Below the pieces are notes generated by a model. The model made no database searches. It had not been told where the DNA came from and was given only the letters and a program-made list of their open reading frames with translations. A stretch of DNA of 64,000 nucleotides, from NCBI RefSeq assembly GCF_014050145.1, contig NZ_JACFYF010000002.1, positions 310,001 through 374,000 of the forward strand, given 5' to 3'. This DNA comes from Vibrio marinisediminis (lineage in GTDB: Bacteria > Pseudomonadota > Gammaproteobacteria > Enterobacterales > Vibrionaceae). How positions within the stretch are numbered: position 1 is the first letter of the stretch; each line of letters opens with the position of its first letter. The position numbers and the translations under genes were made by a program. Below, one piece after another: positions 49,939-62,705 of the stretch.

Positions 49939-51642
49939 TTACTCAGCTTTCGCTTCAGCCTTGCTTGCTAAAATGGCATCGTTCTCTTCACGAAGTACGC
50001 GTCGAAGAATTTTACCGACGTTAGTTTTTGGTAAATCATCTTTAAACTCAACCAGTTTCGGGATCTTATAACCGGTAAGATGTTGGCGACAGTGAGCGAT
50101 CACTTCATCTTTAGTTAAGCTAGGATCGCGTTTCACCACATAAAGTTTAACGATTTCGCCCGATATTTCATGAGTTTGACCAATTGCTGCCACCTCTAGC
50201 ACTTTACCGTGTAGAGAAACCACATCTTCAATTTCATTTGGGTAGACGTTAAAGCCTGAAACCAAGATCATATCTTTTTTGCGGTCAACAATATGCAGCA
50301 AACCTTCATCGTCAAACTTAACGATATCACCAGTAGATAACCAACCATCTTCTGTAAGAACTTCTTTGGTCGCTTCAGTACGCTGCCAGTAGCCTTGCAT
50401 CACCTGAGGTCCACGAACTTGTAGTTCGCCAACTTCACTATTTGGTAGCGGGTTACCTTCTTCATCGACAATACGTACATCTGTAGAAGGAACAGGCAAA
50501 CCAATCGCACCAGTGTAATCGGTTAGATCGTAAGGGTTACCCGTTACAAGCGGTGCACATTCCGTTAGACCATAGCCTTCTAACAAGTGGATACCTGTAA
50601 TTTTCTTCCACTTCTCAGCAACACCACGTTGCACTGCCATACCACCACCCACTGACAACTTCATGCGACTAAAGTCCAGTTCATGGAAGTCTTCATTGTT
50701 TACCAAAGCATTAAACAGAGTATTAACACCCGTCACCGCAGTAAATGGGTATTTTTGCAGCTCTTTGATAAAGCCCGGAATATCACGAGGGTTGGTGATC
50801 AGTAAGTTGGCACCACCAATTTCAATAAACAGTAAACAGTTCACTGTCAGTGCAAATACATGGTAGAGCGGTAATGCTGTGACGACTAACTCGCGACCTT
50901 CAGAGAGTACTGGACCGTAAGCACCTTTCGCTTGCAGTACGTTAGCCACCATATTGCGGTGAGTAAGAATAGCACCTTTAGCCACACCCGTTGTACCACC
51001 GGTGTACTGTAGGAAGGCAATATCATCACCGGTCATAAATGGTTTAACGTATTGCAGACGTCGACCTTTATGCAGTGCTTTACGCATTGAAATAGCGCCC
51101 GGCAAATCGTACTTAGGTACCATGCCTTTCACGTACTTCACCACGAAATCAACAATCGTGCCTTTCGCACGAGGTAACATTTGACCAAGGCTAGTCAGTA
51201 CCACATGTTTAACTGGCGTATTCTCTACCACTTGCTCAAGTGTATTGGCAAAGTTAGAAACGATAACGATCGCTTTCGCGCCCGAATCATTCAATTGATG
51301 CTCAAGCTCACGTGGCGTGTAAAGAGGATTCACGTTAACCGCTATTAAACCGGCTCGCAATACACCAAACAATGCGACTGGGTATTGCAATAGGTTAGGC
51401 ATCATCAAAGCGACACGGTCGCCTTTTTTCAGTTTCAGGTCATTTTGTAGGTACGCGGCAAAAGCACGACTGCGCTCTTCCAGTTTACGGAAGGTCATGA
51501 CCGAGCCCATATTCATAAATGCTGGCTGATCAGCGTATTTTTGTACTGATTGCTCAAACATTTCCACCAAAGATGGATATTGGTCTGGGTTGATGTGCTC
51601 AGGCACTTCGCTTGGATAACGAGATAACCAAGGTTTATCCAC
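49939..51642 (-). CDS. fadD: Long-chain fatty acyl-CoA synthetase
   Basis: A 567-residue acyl-CoA synthetase. The AMP-binding motif [12 protein letters not shown] is at about residues 212-223, and GYGLTECAP plus the FACS region ([25 protein letters not shown]) are present. It activates fatty acids on uptake. The start is GTG at 51642, giving [10 protein letters not shown], with GAGGAG upstream. No FadR-like box was found in the 130 bases upstream. Confidence 0.94.
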   Translation of the reverse strand: MDKPWLSRYPSEVPEHINPDQYPSLVEMFEQSVQKYADQPAFMNMGSVMTFRKLEERSRAFAAYLQNDLKLKKGDRVALMMPNLLQYPVALFGVLRAGLIAVNVNPLYTPRELEHQLNDSGAKAIVIVSNFANTLEQVVENTPVKHVVLTSLGQMLPRAKGTIVDFVVKYVKGMVPKYDLPGAISMRKALHKGRRLQYVKPFMTGDDIAFLQYTGGTTGVAKGAILTHRNMVANVLQAKGAYGPVLSEGRELVVTALPLYHVFALTVNCLLFIEIGGANLLITNPRDIPGFIKELQKYPFTAVTGVNTLFNALVNNEDFHELDFSRMKLSVGGGMAVQRGVAEKWKKITGIHLLEGYGLTECAPLVTGNPYDLTDYTGAIGLPVPSTDVRIVDEEGNPLPNSEVGELQVRGPQVMQGYWQRTEATKEVLTEDGWLSTGDIVKFDDEGLLHIVDRKKDMILVSGFNVYPNEIEDVVSLHGKVLEVAAIGQTHEISGEIVKLYVVKRDPSLTKDEVIAHCRQHLTGYKIPKLVEFKDDLPKTNVGKILRRVLREENDAILASKAEAKAE

Positions 51643-51772
51643 GATACTACTCCTCGAATTAGGCAGGTATTGTAATCCGCAACTTAGCGTCTCAACGTAC
51701 GATATAGCACGTCATTCATGCTGTATTACAACACAGGCTAAGTGTTCGAGCACCTAATGCTCAAACACTTGT

Positions 51773-52618
51773 TTAAATTTTGTTAACTAAAGCAAAAATT
51801 TGTTGCGCGGTAACCGTCGGCTGCTGCAAATGGCAGTGATGTCCACCTTCAATGTAGACAACGTCAGCTAAAGTGTCGCCATCTTGCTGTAAGTGTGCAT
51901 AGCCTTTATCCCCCAAAATAATGCGTTGAGGGCAACAAATGTTCTGGCGAATCTCTTCTGCGTGAGCAAAGGACATTCGATATAGCGAATCACTTTGTAA
52001 CTTTACATCGTGTCTTAAACGCCAACCTTGCGGCGATGCCTCGCTGCCTCTTAAAACAATGGGGGCTATTTGCTCCGCCATCAGTTGATTAAGCGACGCC
52101 CTGCGATCAATCATCTCATCTAATGAAGCAAATTCACGGCTAGGTTTACTGCGAACACGGTGACGGCTTTTGATTCCATCACGCAATCTTTTAACACTGT
52201 TTTTGCTCAATTCAGCAAGTGGACCATTGCCTTCAATTTGAATCAAACCCGCCACTTGCTCTGGAAAGGCGGCACTATAACAACTTGCAATCAAAGCACC
52301 AAGAGAATGTCCTACTAATAACAACTTGTTTGGTGAAAGATTAAGCAAAAACTGATGAACATCATCGATATAGTCATGGAATGGGTAATAATTGTTTGCA
52401 AGCTTATGGCTAGACAAGCCATGACCTGGAAGATCGATGGCGCACAAATGAAGCTGAGGTGTGAGTTGATGGAGTTGTTCCATAACCGTCGCAAAACTGG
52501 CTGCATTATCTAACCAGCCATGCAAAAATACCACGCTGCAGTCAGCACTATGGGCATGACCGATTTCTCTAGCAGCAATAAAGCCATCCAAAAGTGTGTA
52601 TCGGGAATCTCTAACCAT
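51773..52618 (-). CDS. Alpha/beta hydrolase
   Basis: A 281-residue alpha/beta hydrolase. The oxyanion region FLHGWLDNAASF, the nucleophile elbow GHSLGALIA (Ser about residue 103) and the C-terminal GGHHCHLQ (catalytic His) form a complete set. The LHGWLDNA pattern resembles YheT- or serine-hydrolase-like esterases, but no substrate can be named. It starts one base inside the end of the Slp lipoprotein gene (TAATG), so the two are co-translated. Confidence 0.85.
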   Translation of the reverse strand: MVRDSRYTLLDGFIAAREIGHAHSADCSVVFLHGWLDNAASFATVMEQLHQLTPQLHLCAIDLPGHGLSSHKLANNYYPFHDYIDDVHQFLLNLSPNKLLLVGHSLGALIASCYSAAFPEQVAGLIQIEGNGPLAELSKNSVKRLRDGIKSRHRVRSKPSREFASLDEMIDRRASLNQLMAEQIAPIVLRGSEASPQGWRLRHDVKLQSDSLYRMSFAHAEEIRQNICCPQRIILGDKGYAHLQQDGDTLADVVYIEGGHHCHLQQPTVTAQQIFALVNKI

Positions 52619-53175
52619 TACTTAACGTCTTGAATCACTCTGCCTTGGCGGGTACTGGAATGAATATCGCGGCAATAGAGACCTCGACATGGGTAGATAT
52701 AGCTGCCAGTTTCGTTGATGATGACTCGCTCTTCAATACGCCACAAACGATAACCGTCAACCAACATAACGGGAAAGTCATATTCATACTCGCCCACAGG
52801 CGCAACCTCACTACCGCTCGATTGTCCCAATAGAGTAATCAGACGTCCTTGAGAAAAAGTGACCGGATCTTCAAACCCCTTGATATATGCCACAAAGCGA
52901 CCTTTAGGCTCTTGGTTGATATCCGGTTTACCTGATGAACCAATCGGTAAATTAACCACTTCTATCCGTGTGCGATCATCTAGATTGTTGACACTCGCAA
53001 TCACGCCACCCAAACGAACATCAACACTATGGTTGAGTTGCTGTTGCCACGTTGGGTAATCGGTAATGATATTGGGATTATCTGAAGCCAGCTCCTGAGG
53101 GAGTGAGGAGCAGGCGGTAAGAGCCACTAATGCAACTGTACCAATCGCTGATTTTATAAAGCGCTTAAAGATCAT
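52618..53175 (-). CDS. Slp-family outer-membrane lipoprotein
   Basis: A 185-residue lipoprotein. The signal peptide ends with the lipobox LTAC, with Cys22 as the lipid-attached residue; the next residues SS favour the outer membrane. The body matches the Slp family, with WQQQLNHSVDVRLGGVIASVNN and the later EYDFPVML.....RLW segments. Slp proteins are starvation-induced surface lipoproteins of unknown detail. The start MIFKRF at 53175 fits the signal peptide; the frame continues upstream without a sensible start. Confidence 0.87.
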   Translation of the reverse strand: MIFKRFIKSAIGTVALVALTACSSLPQELASDNPNIITDYPTWQQQLNHSVDVRLGGVIASVNNLDDRTRIEVVNLPIGSSGKPDINQEPKGRFVAYIKGFEDPVTFSQGRLITLLGQSSGSEVAPVGEYEYDFPVMLVDGYRLWRIEERVIINETGSYIYPCRGLYCRDIHSSTRQGRVIQDVK

Positions 53176-53248
53176 AGGTTTTATACACCTTCTAGAGCCA
53201 TTTATCGTAAATTGAGTAGCGTGTTCGCCAAACACGAGACGGACAACA

Positions 53249-53551
53249 TCATATATAAATATCGACACCAAGCATTTGGATCAGTTCATCACGCTTGGCT
53301 TGATTCATCACACTCATATACTCTTCCAGCGCTTTTCGGCTACGCCCTTCAGGTAGATCGTAGTGGATCTGTGCTTTTTCAATATCAGCTTGTTGAACAT
53401 GGCGAATAGTATGCGCAACCGCGTTGGCTACCTTAGAAGGCTGCCCAACATCTTGCTTTTGCTGTGATTTTCTTACCTCATTCTTCTTGCTAACTCGGTT
53501 GGTTTTACTCGAGCCAGGTATTGAAGCAGGTAAGCCATTAATTGAGACCAT
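53249..53551 (-). CDS. Uncharacterised 100-residue protein
   Basis: A 100-residue soluble protein. Residues 1-45 are polar and likely disordered (Ser, Lys, Gln, Asn rich); residues 46-95 look helical, with amphipathic repeats such as RKALEEYMSVMNQAKRDELI. It lies between tsaB and the slp gene on the same strand. The composition recalls FlgM-like regulators with a disordered half, but I see no specific match and assign no function. Confidence 0.65.
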   Translation of the reverse strand: MVSINGLPASIPGSSKTNRVSKKNEVRKSQQKQDVGQPSKVANAVAHTIRHVQQADIEKAQIHYDLPEGRSRKALEEYMSVMNQAKRDELIQMLGVDIYI

Positions 53552-53577
53552 ACTATTCGCTTTTTAACTGTGTAGGA

Positions 53578-54279
53578 TTACTCTCTGCCAGGCAGTTTCT
53601 TCCACGTCACATTGTCACGCAGATAAACAGGGCTTGACTCTTCGACCGCAACCGTCTCACCTTTCGCCAACATAAATTTCGCTACTTGAACGATATCTTG
53701 CGCGTCTGGGTACAAAATATCGCCTTGCTTACAGCTTAATGCGAGCGAATCCAGTTGATCGGCATAAGCCTCCCAACCCGTTCCTGCCGTAGTCCATTGT
53801 GACTCATCCGCAACGATTTGTTCGACCAAATTCGCCGGTGGAATCACGCACTCAGCATCCACCGCAAGCCACTCACCACTCTCTTGACGGCTATAACGCC
53901 CCCAATAAACTTCACTCATACGAGCATCGATCGCGGCAGCAACATTTGTTGCACCGTTTACACGGTATGAACCTTGAGCCATGGCTTCTAACGTTGAAAC
54001 AGCAATCATTGGTAAATCCGCACCAAATGCCAAACCTTGCGCAATGCCGATACCAATACGAACACCAGTAAAGCTACCCGGTCCACGACCAAACGCTAAT
54101 GCATCCAGCTCAGCAAGGGTTACCCCAGCCTCTTTTAGCACTTCATCTACCATAGGTAGTATTTTTTTGGTGTGATCTCGTGGTGCTACTTCACTACGAA
54201 AATACACTTGGTCGTTTACCAACAGTGCAACTGAACAATTTTCTGTTGCCGTGTCTAGGGCAAGAATCTTTGCGCTCAT
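53578..54279 (-). CDS. tsaB: tRNA threonylcarbamoyladenosine biosynthesis protein TsaB
   Basis: A 233-residue ASKHA-fold protein. It starts [15 protein letters not shown] and has [13 protein letters not shown], the TsaB signature. TsaB scaffolds TsaD and TsaE in making t6A37 of tRNAs that read ANN codons. It lies eight bases downstream of yoaA on the same strand, the gene order known from other gamma-proteobacteria. Confidence 0.95.
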   Translation of the reverse strand: MSAKILALDTATENCSVALLVNDQVYFRSEVAPRDHTKKILPMVDEVLKEAGVTLAELDALAFGRGPGSFTGVRIGIGIAQGLAFGADLPMIAVSTLEAMAQGSYRVNGATNVAAAIDARMSEVYWGRYSRQESGEWLAVDAECVIPPANLVEQIVADESQWTTAGTGWEAYADQLDSLALSCKQGDILYPDAQDIVQVAKFMLAKGETVAVEESSPVYLRDNVTWKKLPGRE

Positions 54280-54287
54280 TAAATTCT

Positions 54288-56219
54288 CTAATCTTGGTTA
54301 TTTGTTTCTGAAATTTGCTGAAGAAAGTCCTCTACTACCCCTAAATCTCGGGTGCGAGGAATGGAAGGCAAACTGGCGAGAAAAACACCACCATAATCGC
54401 GCGTCACTAATCGATTGTCACAAATGATCAGTGCTCCCTTATCTTTCTTGTCTCGTATTAATCGCCCCACCCCTTGCTTAAGCGTAATAACGGCATCAGG
54501 TAACTGAACCTGAGCAAAAGGATCACCACCTTTCAATCGGCAATCTTCTATCCGGGCTTTAAGCAACGGGTCATCCGGTGCGGTAAACGGTAATTTGTCG
54601 ATAATAACACAGCTCAGCGTGTCACCTCTAACATCAATCCCTTCCCAAAAGGCGCCCGTTGCCACTAATAACGCGTTACCGAGCTCCATGAACTCAGCCA
54701 GTGTCTTTTGTTTACTGGTTTCACCTTGCATCAATACCGGCAAACTCAACACTTCGCGAAACTTTTCACCCAGTTCACGCATCATACTGTGCGAAGTACA
54801 AAGGAAGAAACAACGCCCTTGGTTTTGCTCTATCACTGGAGCCAGCATACTCACCAATTTATCAGCTAAACCCACACTGTTTGGCTCTGGCAAATAACGC
54901 GGCACACAAAGGCGAGCCTGAGTTTGATAGTCAAACGGACTTGGCAAAGAAAACTGTGCGGAAGGTTTAAGACCAAGGCGTGAGGTAAAGTGCCCAAAGT
55001 CATCATTCACCGCTAATGTGGCGGATGTAAAAATCCACGTACCTTGCTTTAATTCAATTTGCTCATGAAATTTATCTGCCACACTCAGTGGCGTAATGTG
55101 CAAGCTAAAGTGCCTCGGCGTAGTATCAAACCAATATGAATAACCCGTAATAGAGACATCACACACCCTTTCAATTCGGCCTTTAATGGTATGCGCACGC
55201 TCAAAGGCAACATCCAATATCTGGCTGCGACCCAACGCTATCTTTAGCACTTCAATCGCAAAGTCGAGAGATTCACGTACTCGCTCTATTTCTCGAGCAA
55301 TGTTGGGGGATTTGATCGCCTCACGCCAATTACCACGAAAACCGGGCTCACCAAGACAGATACGCAAATCCATCGCTGATTGCACCAACTTATCCGCCAC
55401 CTTTTGCAATTGGCGCATATCTTTAGCTTCAGTGCGGTAACCGATCTCAATGTCTTTAGCTAACTCTTGAATTTGACGGCTCGATACCGATTGTCCGAAG
55501 TATTGGCTGGCGATATCCGGTATCTGATGCGCCTCATCAAAGATAAACACATCCGCTTCTGGGATCAGCTCACCAAAGCCGGTTTCTTTAATCGCTAAAT
55601 CGGCTAAAAAAAGGTGGTGGTTTACCACAACCACATCCGCATCCAGTGCCTTCTTACGCGCTTTTAGGACAAAGCATTCACTGTAAGTCGGGCAATCTTT
55701 GCCTAAACAATTATCATTGGTTGAAGTGATCGTTGGTATCACCGGGCTATCTTCCGCGATAGCGTCACACTCACCCAAATCACCACTCTTACTCTCCGAT
55801 GCCCAAGTACGAACTTTGACTAACTGGCTCAACAATGCAGGGTCTGTATGTGTGCCATGACTTTCGATCATTTGCCGACCTAGGCGTTCAGTGCATAAGT
55901 AGTTGGCGCGCCCTTTTAAAAGCGCTACTTGACCATAAAAGCCAAGCGCAGCGGTCATTAGAGGTAAGTCGCGATGGAATAACTGTTCTTGTAGGTTTTT
56001 TGAGCCGGTACTGATGATGGTTTTCTTTCCACTCATCAATGCTGGGACAAGGTAGGCAAAGGTTTTACCGGTACCTGTACCTGCTTCAATGACTAATTGG
56101 CTTTGCTCTTGAATTGCCTTGTATACCGCGTCCGCCATATCAAGCTGTGCCTGACGAGGCTGAAAACCCGGTATCGCTTTGCCTAGTGCGCCATCTTGAG
56201 AGAAGGTTTTTGTGATCAT
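54288..56219 (-). CDS. yoaA: ATP-dependent helicase YoaA (DinG family, Fe-S)
   Basis: A 643-residue XPD/DinG-type DNA helicase. Walker [13 protein letters not shown] is at about residues 44-55, the Fe-S cysteines include CTERLGRQ and the later [13 protein letters not shown], the DEAH box is FDEAHQ, and [13 protein letters not shown] forms motif VI. YoaA unwinds damaged forks together with the chi subunit in E. coli. The start MITKTFS at 56219 fits the family; upstream in-frame codons lack support. It is followed by tsaB. Confidence 0.92.
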   Translation of the reverse strand: MITKTFSQDGALGKAIPGFQPRQAQLDMADAVYKAIQEQSQLVIEAGTGTGKTFAYLVPALMSGKKTIISTGSKNLQEQLFHRDLPLMTAALGFYGQVALLKGRANYLCTERLGRQMIESHGTHTDPALLSQLVKVRTWASESKSGDLGECDAIAEDSPVIPTITSTNDNCLGKDCPTYSECFVLKARKKALDADVVVVNHHLFLADLAIKETGFGELIPEADVFIFDEAHQIPDIASQYFGQSVSSRQIQELAKDIEIGYRTEAKDMRQLQKVADKLVQSAMDLRICLGEPGFRGNWREAIKSPNIAREIERVRESLDFAIEVLKIALGRSQILDVAFERAHTIKGRIERVCDVSITGYSYWFDTTPRHFSLHITPLSVADKFHEQIELKQGTWIFTSATLAVNDDFGHFTSRLGLKPSAQFSLPSPFDYQTQARLCVPRYLPEPNSVGLADKLVSMLAPVIEQNQGRCFFLCTSHSMMRELGEKFREVLSLPVLMQGETSKQKTLAEFMELGNALLVATGAFWEGIDVRGDTLSCVIIDKLPFTAPDDPLLKARIEDCRLKGGDPFAQVQLPDAVITLKQGVGRLIRDKKDKGALIICDNRLVTRDYGGVFLASLPSIPRTRDLGVVEDFLQQISETNNQD

Positions 56220-56279
56220 GCGAATGGAAAGAGTATTGGAAAAGGCTAAGTATACCCTAATCAAGCCCACCTTTTAGCT

Positions 56280-56306
56280 AAAAAAACGCGACTCCTAGGA
56301 GCCGCG
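56280..56306 (-). terminator. Terminator of the 66-residue gene
   Basis: Stem CGCG.CTCC/GGAG.CGCG with one mismatch and a two-base centre, followed on the minus strand by seven T residues, 25 bases after the stop of the small gene and 60 before yoaA. Confidence 0.8.
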
Positions 56307-56330
56307 CGAGAATTCGTTTGTAAGTCTGTT

Positions 56331-56531
56331 TTATCGTTTATTTAGATAACGAGAAAGCCAAGCTGGACCATCAAACTCATTTTGACTATCAATAATTGCT
56401 CTGGCTGCATCACTCGGCGATGCTTTAGATTCCCACATTTCTGTTAAGATTGATTCGTCTAATTGACAGCTACCTAAAAGGGAACTGACTCGTTCGGTAT
56501 ATAATTTACGGGCTAATAGCTCTTTATCCAT
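56331..56531 (-). CDS. Uncharacterised 66-residue protein
   Basis: A 66-residue soluble protein starting MDKELLARKLYTERVSS and ending WLSRYLNKR. It has no signal peptide and looks mainly helical. AAGGTGG lies seven bases before the ATG at 56531; the frame also opens upstream at 56573 without a site. It has its own terminator, so it is a single-gene unit. I do not recognise a family with a known role. Confidence 0.7.
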   Translation of the reverse strand: MDKELLARKLYTERVSSLLGSCQLDESILTEMWESKASPSDAARAIIDSQNEFDGPAWLSRYLNKR

Positions 56532-56728
56532 AACAACCACCTTAAGACGCTCAATGAGAAGAGAAAACTTCAATGCTAGCTAACCAACTTAGTTTTAAGT
56601 AGATTACTTGTTGAATTCATCTCAATATTAGTTTAATTGTTACCCTATTATTGCGGGTTATCTCACCCTTCGGAAGCCCCGAAAAATTTCAGAATACGAA
56701 AAAAATAAATCACGGAAGTACATACGAA

Positions 56729-57562
56729 ATGGAAAAGAAAACACTGCTTACGCACTGTAGTGACGCACCGGGTCTTATCTCAAAGATCACCAATATTTGT
56801 TATAAGCATCAATTAAACATTATTCATAACAATGAGTATGTTGATAATTCAAGCGGGCACTTCTTTATGCGTACCGAGCTTGAAGGATACTTCAATGATC
56901 AGACATTTCTTGCTGATTTAGACCAAGCTCTGCCAAGTGGCGCAAAACGTAAGTTGGTTGACTCTAGCCGTAAACGTGTTGTGGTACTGGTAACAAAAGA
57001 AGCCCACTGCCTTGGCGACATTCTGATGAAGAATTTCGATGGCAGTTTAGATATCGATATTGCAGCGGTAGTTGGCAACTACGATACCTTGCAAGGGTTA
57101 ACTGAAAAGTTTGACATTCCATACCATCATGTCAGCCACGTAGACTTATCACGAGAAGAACACGAGCAAGCCATACTCACCGTGGTTGATCAGTACCAAG
57201 CAGATTTTCTTGTACTGGCAAAATACATGCGCGTTCTCACTCCTGGCTTCGTTGAAAAATATCACCATAAAATCATTAACATCCACCATAGTTTCTTGCC
57301 GGCTTTTATTGGTGCAAAACCATACCAGCAAGCATTCGATCGCGGAGTAAAAATCATTGGTGCCACCGCACACTTTGTTACCAACGATTTGGATGAAGGT
57401 CCGATCATCAAACAAGACGTTATTCCTGTCGATCACACCTTCACAGCCAAAGATATGGCACAAGCCGGTCGTGACGTAGAGAAAAACGTTCTGAGTAAAG
57501 CGTTAAACAAAGTGGTTAACGACCATGTCTTTGTTTACGGAAATAAAACCGTTATCCTGTAA
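56729..57562 (+). CDS. purU: Formyltetrahydrofolate deformylase
   Basis: A 277-residue PurU. An N-terminal ACT domain (TLLTHCSDAPGLISKITNICYKHQ) precedes a formyltransferase-type domain with the catalytic Asn-His-Asp set in INIHHSFLPAF and DLDEGPIIKQD. It releases formate from 10-formyl-tetrahydrofolate to balance one-carbon supply. The start MEKKTL at 56729 is the family's usual one; its ribosome binding site is weak. Confidence 0.93.
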   Translation: MEKKTLLTHCSDAPGLISKITNICYKHQLNIIHNNEYVDNSSGHFFMRTELEGYFNDQTFLADLDQALPSGAKRKLVDSSRKRVVVLVTKEAHCLGDILMKNFDGSLDIDIAAVVGNYDTLQGLTEKFDIPYHHVSHVDLSREEHEQAILTVVDQYQADFLVLAKYMRVLTPGFVEKYHHKIINIHHSFLPAFIGAKPYQQAFDRGVKIIGATAHFVTNDLDEGPIIKQDVIPVDHTFTAKDMAQAGRDVEKNVLSKALNKVVNDHVFVYGNKTVIL

Positions 57563-57578
57563 AAACCGCCTATTTTAG

Positions 57579-57611
57579 AAGCTGATTTCCTACTGGAAGT
57601 CAGCTTTTTTT
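57579..57611 (+). terminator. Terminator of purU
   Basis: Stem AAGCTGA.TTCC/GGAA.TCAGCTT with one T-G wobble, loop TACT, followed by six T residues, 20 bases after the purU stop. Confidence 0.85.
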
Positions 57612-57807
57612 CACTGCAAGAGAAAAAATACCACACCACTAGTGAAACGATTGCGTTATCTGCTTTATCATTGCTCCGTGGTGGTTATCTCATTTAGCTT
57701 TAAATGTCGTTACCTTCACGCAAACCTATAATCACCTTAGCCAAAAACAATTTGATGGCGCCACTATCGTGAATAAGGCGTAATCAATAACAATAACGAG
57801 CGACAAA

Positions 57808-58389
57808 ATGAAAAAGACATTCCTATTAGCCGCTATGACTGCCGCACTTTCTTTTCCTGCACTGCTTTCTGCCGCTGAGCCAATTGAGTTTCAAAAAATT
57901 CCCAAAATCATGGATAAATTCGATTCGGCACAACTGTATGTAAAAAAGGCTGTCACACTGGGTCGTTTACCTAAACAAGAGGAATTAGGTAAAGATTTTC
58001 CGACTTATGTTGCTGATGGCAAAGACGGTTATACGCTAGAGACCAACAACGTCATGAGTGATAACGTGGTTGTGGCGAGCATGGACAAACCTATTGTTGC
58101 CGATGTTTATAATCAGTGGCTAATTCCAAAGAATGTGTGGACGGAGACTTACGGTGCACTGCCAACATCGACTGAATTCACACCATTTAAGCGCGTGGTA
58201 CCAATTAAGGCGATCAAAATCGATGCCGCTATGTTGGAGTTACTTGGCTCTGAGGATGGAAAAACAGCCGTGATCAAAGTGAGCTGGGACGATAAAGGCA
58301 TGAAAGTCTACAAAGACGGCTACCTTGCTGACTATGAATACGGTATCGCCCCAAAAGAGATGCAAGAAAACTACGAGTTAGCTAAGTAA
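57808..58389 (+). CDS. Periplasmic protein of unknown function
   Basis: A 193-residue exported protein. Residues 1-22 form a signal peptide ending SAA before EPIEFQK. The mature part is hydrophilic with no cysteine and many Lys, Asp, Val and Tyr residues. It contains no motif I recognise. A TATAAT hexamer lies about 75 bases upstream, with a poor -35. The gene has its own short unit between purU and the convergent fadH. No function is assigned. Confidence 0.65.
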   Translation: MKKTFLLAAMTAALSFPALLSAAEPIEFQKIPKIMDKFDSAQLYVKKAVTLGRLPKQEELGKDFPTYVADGKDGYTLETNNVMSDNVVVASMDKPIVADVYNQWLIPKNVWTETYGALPTSTEFTPFKRVVPIKAIKIDAAMLELLGSEDGKTAVIKVSWDDKGMKVYKDGYLADYEYGIAPKEMQENYELAK

Positions 58390-58400
58390 TAAGTAATAAG

Positions 58401-58428
58401 TAAAAAGTCCTCCTAATTGGAGGACTTT
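58401..58428. terminator. Shared terminator between the periplasmic protein gene and fadH
   Basis: A ten-pair perfect stem AAAGTCCTCC/GGAGGACTTT with loop TAATT. On the minus strand TTTTTA follows, so it suits fadH best; on the plus strand only TTT follows. Confidence 0.82.
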
Positions 58429-58451
58429 CCCACTAATTTAAGTCTATTCAG

Positions 58452-60497
<2,046 letters not shown>

Positions 60498-60709
60498 CTA
60501 TGCGCAATTCAAACAAAAATCAAACATCCGTTTACATAATTGAAACATTTGTCACTCTACGACGTAGAATCGATTATTAACCACGCATAGTTTGGCTATT
60601 TAGCTAAATTTAATATTGAAACGATTTAAAGACTCTGGTGATACCCTATAAGATTCAGTAGCATGTAAGGTTAATCATTTGGGTCTGTGGGGAGCACAGC
60701 GGAGAGACA

Positions 60710-62563
60710 ATGAAAACTATATTTAAGTACATAGGGCTATTCTTTAAGGGGATCTGGCGACTGATAACCTTTATTCGTGTGGCGCTTGCAAACCTCATTT
60801 TCCTTGCTGTCATTGCATTGATTTACTTTAGCTATACGAGTATTGAATCTAGCGTAACCGTACCTGAACCTAAAGCTTCTGCGCTTATCGTCAACATTTC
60901 AGGTCCGATTGTTGAACAAGCAAGCTACCAAAATCCAATGGATTCAGTTACTGGTTCTTTGTTTGGGCAAGATCTACCTAGAGAAAATGTACTCTATGAC
61001 ATCGTTAGCACTATCCGACATGCGAAAGATGATCAAAACATCACAGGTATTGTTCTGTCACTACGTGATATGCCAGAGACTAGCCTAACCAAACTGCGTT
61101 ACATCGCAAAAGCGCTAAACGAGTTCAAAGCCTCTGGTAAGCCTGTGTACGCGGTGGGTGATTTCTACAACCAAAGCCAATACTACCTCGCAAGCTATGC
61201 CGATAAGATTTACCTCTCTCCTTACGGCGCGGTGATGGTCAAAGGCTATAGTGCCTACTCGCTGTACTATAAAACGTTACTAGAAAACCTCGATATCAAC
61301 ACGCACGTATTCAGAGTTGGCACTTATAAATCGGCTATCGAACCATTCATTCGTGATGACATGTCTGATGAAGCAAAAGAGTCTGCCTCTCGCTGGCTTG
61401 GTCAACTATGGGGCGCGTATGTTGATGATGTGGCAACCAACCGCTCTATCGACGCACAAACACTTAACCCAAGTATGGATGAGTTTGTTGATTTAGTGGC
61501 GAGCACCGACGGTGACCTTGCCGCTCTTTCTTTGAAATTAGGTTTGGTTGACAAACTTTCGACACGCCAACAGATTCGTCAGGACTTGATCGACGTTTTC
61601 GGCAGTGATGGAAGCGATAGCTACCCTTATGTTGATTACTACGAATATGCCGCATCAATAGCACCGAGCTTTAATGTCGAGAGCAATGATGTGGCGGTTG
61701 TTGTCGCTAGCGGTGCCATCATGGATGGTGCTCAACCTCGCGGTGCTGTTGGGGGTGATACTGTCGCTTCCCTACTTCGTGAAGCTCGTAACGACAAAAA
61801 AGTAAAAGCAGTGGTGCTACGTGTTGATAGCCCAGGGGGCAGTGCGTTTGCCTCTGAAGTAATTCGTAATGAAGTTGAAGCGCTAAGACAAGCAGGTAAA
61901 CCTGTGGTGGTTTCAATGTCGAGTGTGGCGGCTTCTGGTGGTTACTGGATCTCAATGAGCGCAGATCGAATTGTTGCTCAACCGACGACTATCACTGGCT
62001 CTATCGGCATCTTCAGTGTGATCACAACCTTTGAGAAAGGTCTCAATAACCTCGGTGTTTACACTGACGGTATTGGCACCTCTCCGCTATCAGGTATCGG
62101 CATCACCACTGGTATTCCAGATAAAGCAGCAGATGCTATTCAACTCGGTATCGACAATGGCTACAGCCGCTTTATTAACCTTGTTAGCAGCAACCGTGAT
62201 ATTCCACTCGCTAAAATGGATGGCATTGCCGAAGGTCGTGTTTGGACAGGTCAAGATGCTATGAATTTAGGCTTGGTCGATAAGATGGGCGATTTTGACG
62301 ATGCCGTAGCTCTAGCTGCCGAGTTAGCCAAATTAGACAGCTATAACATCTACTGGGTTGAAGAGCCGCTATCACCAGCTCAGCAGTTTATTCAAGACAT
62401 CATGAATCAAGTACGCGTATCTATGGGCTTTGACATAAACAGCCTAGTACCTGCGGCACTGCAACCAGCAGCGAAGCAAATGGCACAAGATATAAGTTTG
62501 ATGCAGAGCTTCAACGATCCTAACGGACAATATGTATTCTGTTTAAATTGTCAGGTGCAATAG
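60710..62563 (+). CDS. sppA: Signal peptide peptidase SppA, 67K type
   Basis: A 617-residue protease with two tandem S49 domains and an N-terminal membrane helix (about residues 22-44). The catalytic Lys is in VGTYKSAIEPF (about residue 205) and the nucleophile Ser in SVAASGGYWIS (about 410), as in E. coli SppA. It cuts up signal peptides left in the membrane. It diverges from fadH across a 227-base gap. AGCGGAGAGAC precedes the ATG. Confidence 0.94.
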   Translation: MKTIFKYIGLFFKGIWRLITFIRVALANLIFLAVIALIYFSYTSIESSVTVPEPKASALIVNISGPIVEQASYQNPMDSVTGSLFGQDLPRENVLYDIVSTIRHAKDDQNITGIVLSLRDMPETSLTKLRYIAKALNEFKASGKPVYAVGDFYNQSQYYLASYADKIYLSPYGAVMVKGYSAYSLYYKTLLENLDINTHVFRVGTYKSAIEPFIRDDMSDEAKESASRWLGQLWGAYVDDVATNRSIDAQTLNPSMDEFVDLVASTDGDLAALSLKLGLVDKLSTRQQIRQDLIDVFGSDGSDSYPYVDYYEYAASIAPSFNVESNDVAVVVASGAIMDGAQPRGAVGGDTVASLLREARNDKKVKAVVLRVDSPGGSAFASEVIRNEVEALRQAGKPVVVSMSSVAASGGYWISMSADRIVAQPTTITGSIGIFSVITTFEKGLNNLGVYTDGIGTSPLSGIGITTGIPDKAADAIQLGIDNGYSRFINLVSSNRDIPLAKMDGIAEGRVWTGQDAMNLGLVDKMGDFDDAVALAAELAKLDSYNIYWVEEPLSPAQQFIQDIMNQVRVSMGFDINSLVPAALQPAAKQMAQDISLMQSFNDPNGQYVFCLNCQVQ

Positions 62564-62611
62564 CATAAGTGCTTAACTCTTAACCGATAGGGTTAGTTAA
62601 CACTCCAAGTG

Positions 62612-62641
62612 GGGGCATGTCTGCGGTACATGCCCCTTTTT
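62612..62641 (+). terminator. Terminator of sppA
   Basis: A nine-pair perfect stem GGGGCATGT/ACATGCCCC with a seven-base loop, followed by TTTTT, 50 bases after the sppA stop and 65 before ansA. Confidence 0.87.
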
Positions 62642-62705
62642 ATTGGCTAAGATTTCGTTATAATCCTTCGCTCTGTTCCCCCTTCAAATTAACTGGTTTC
62701 AAGCA

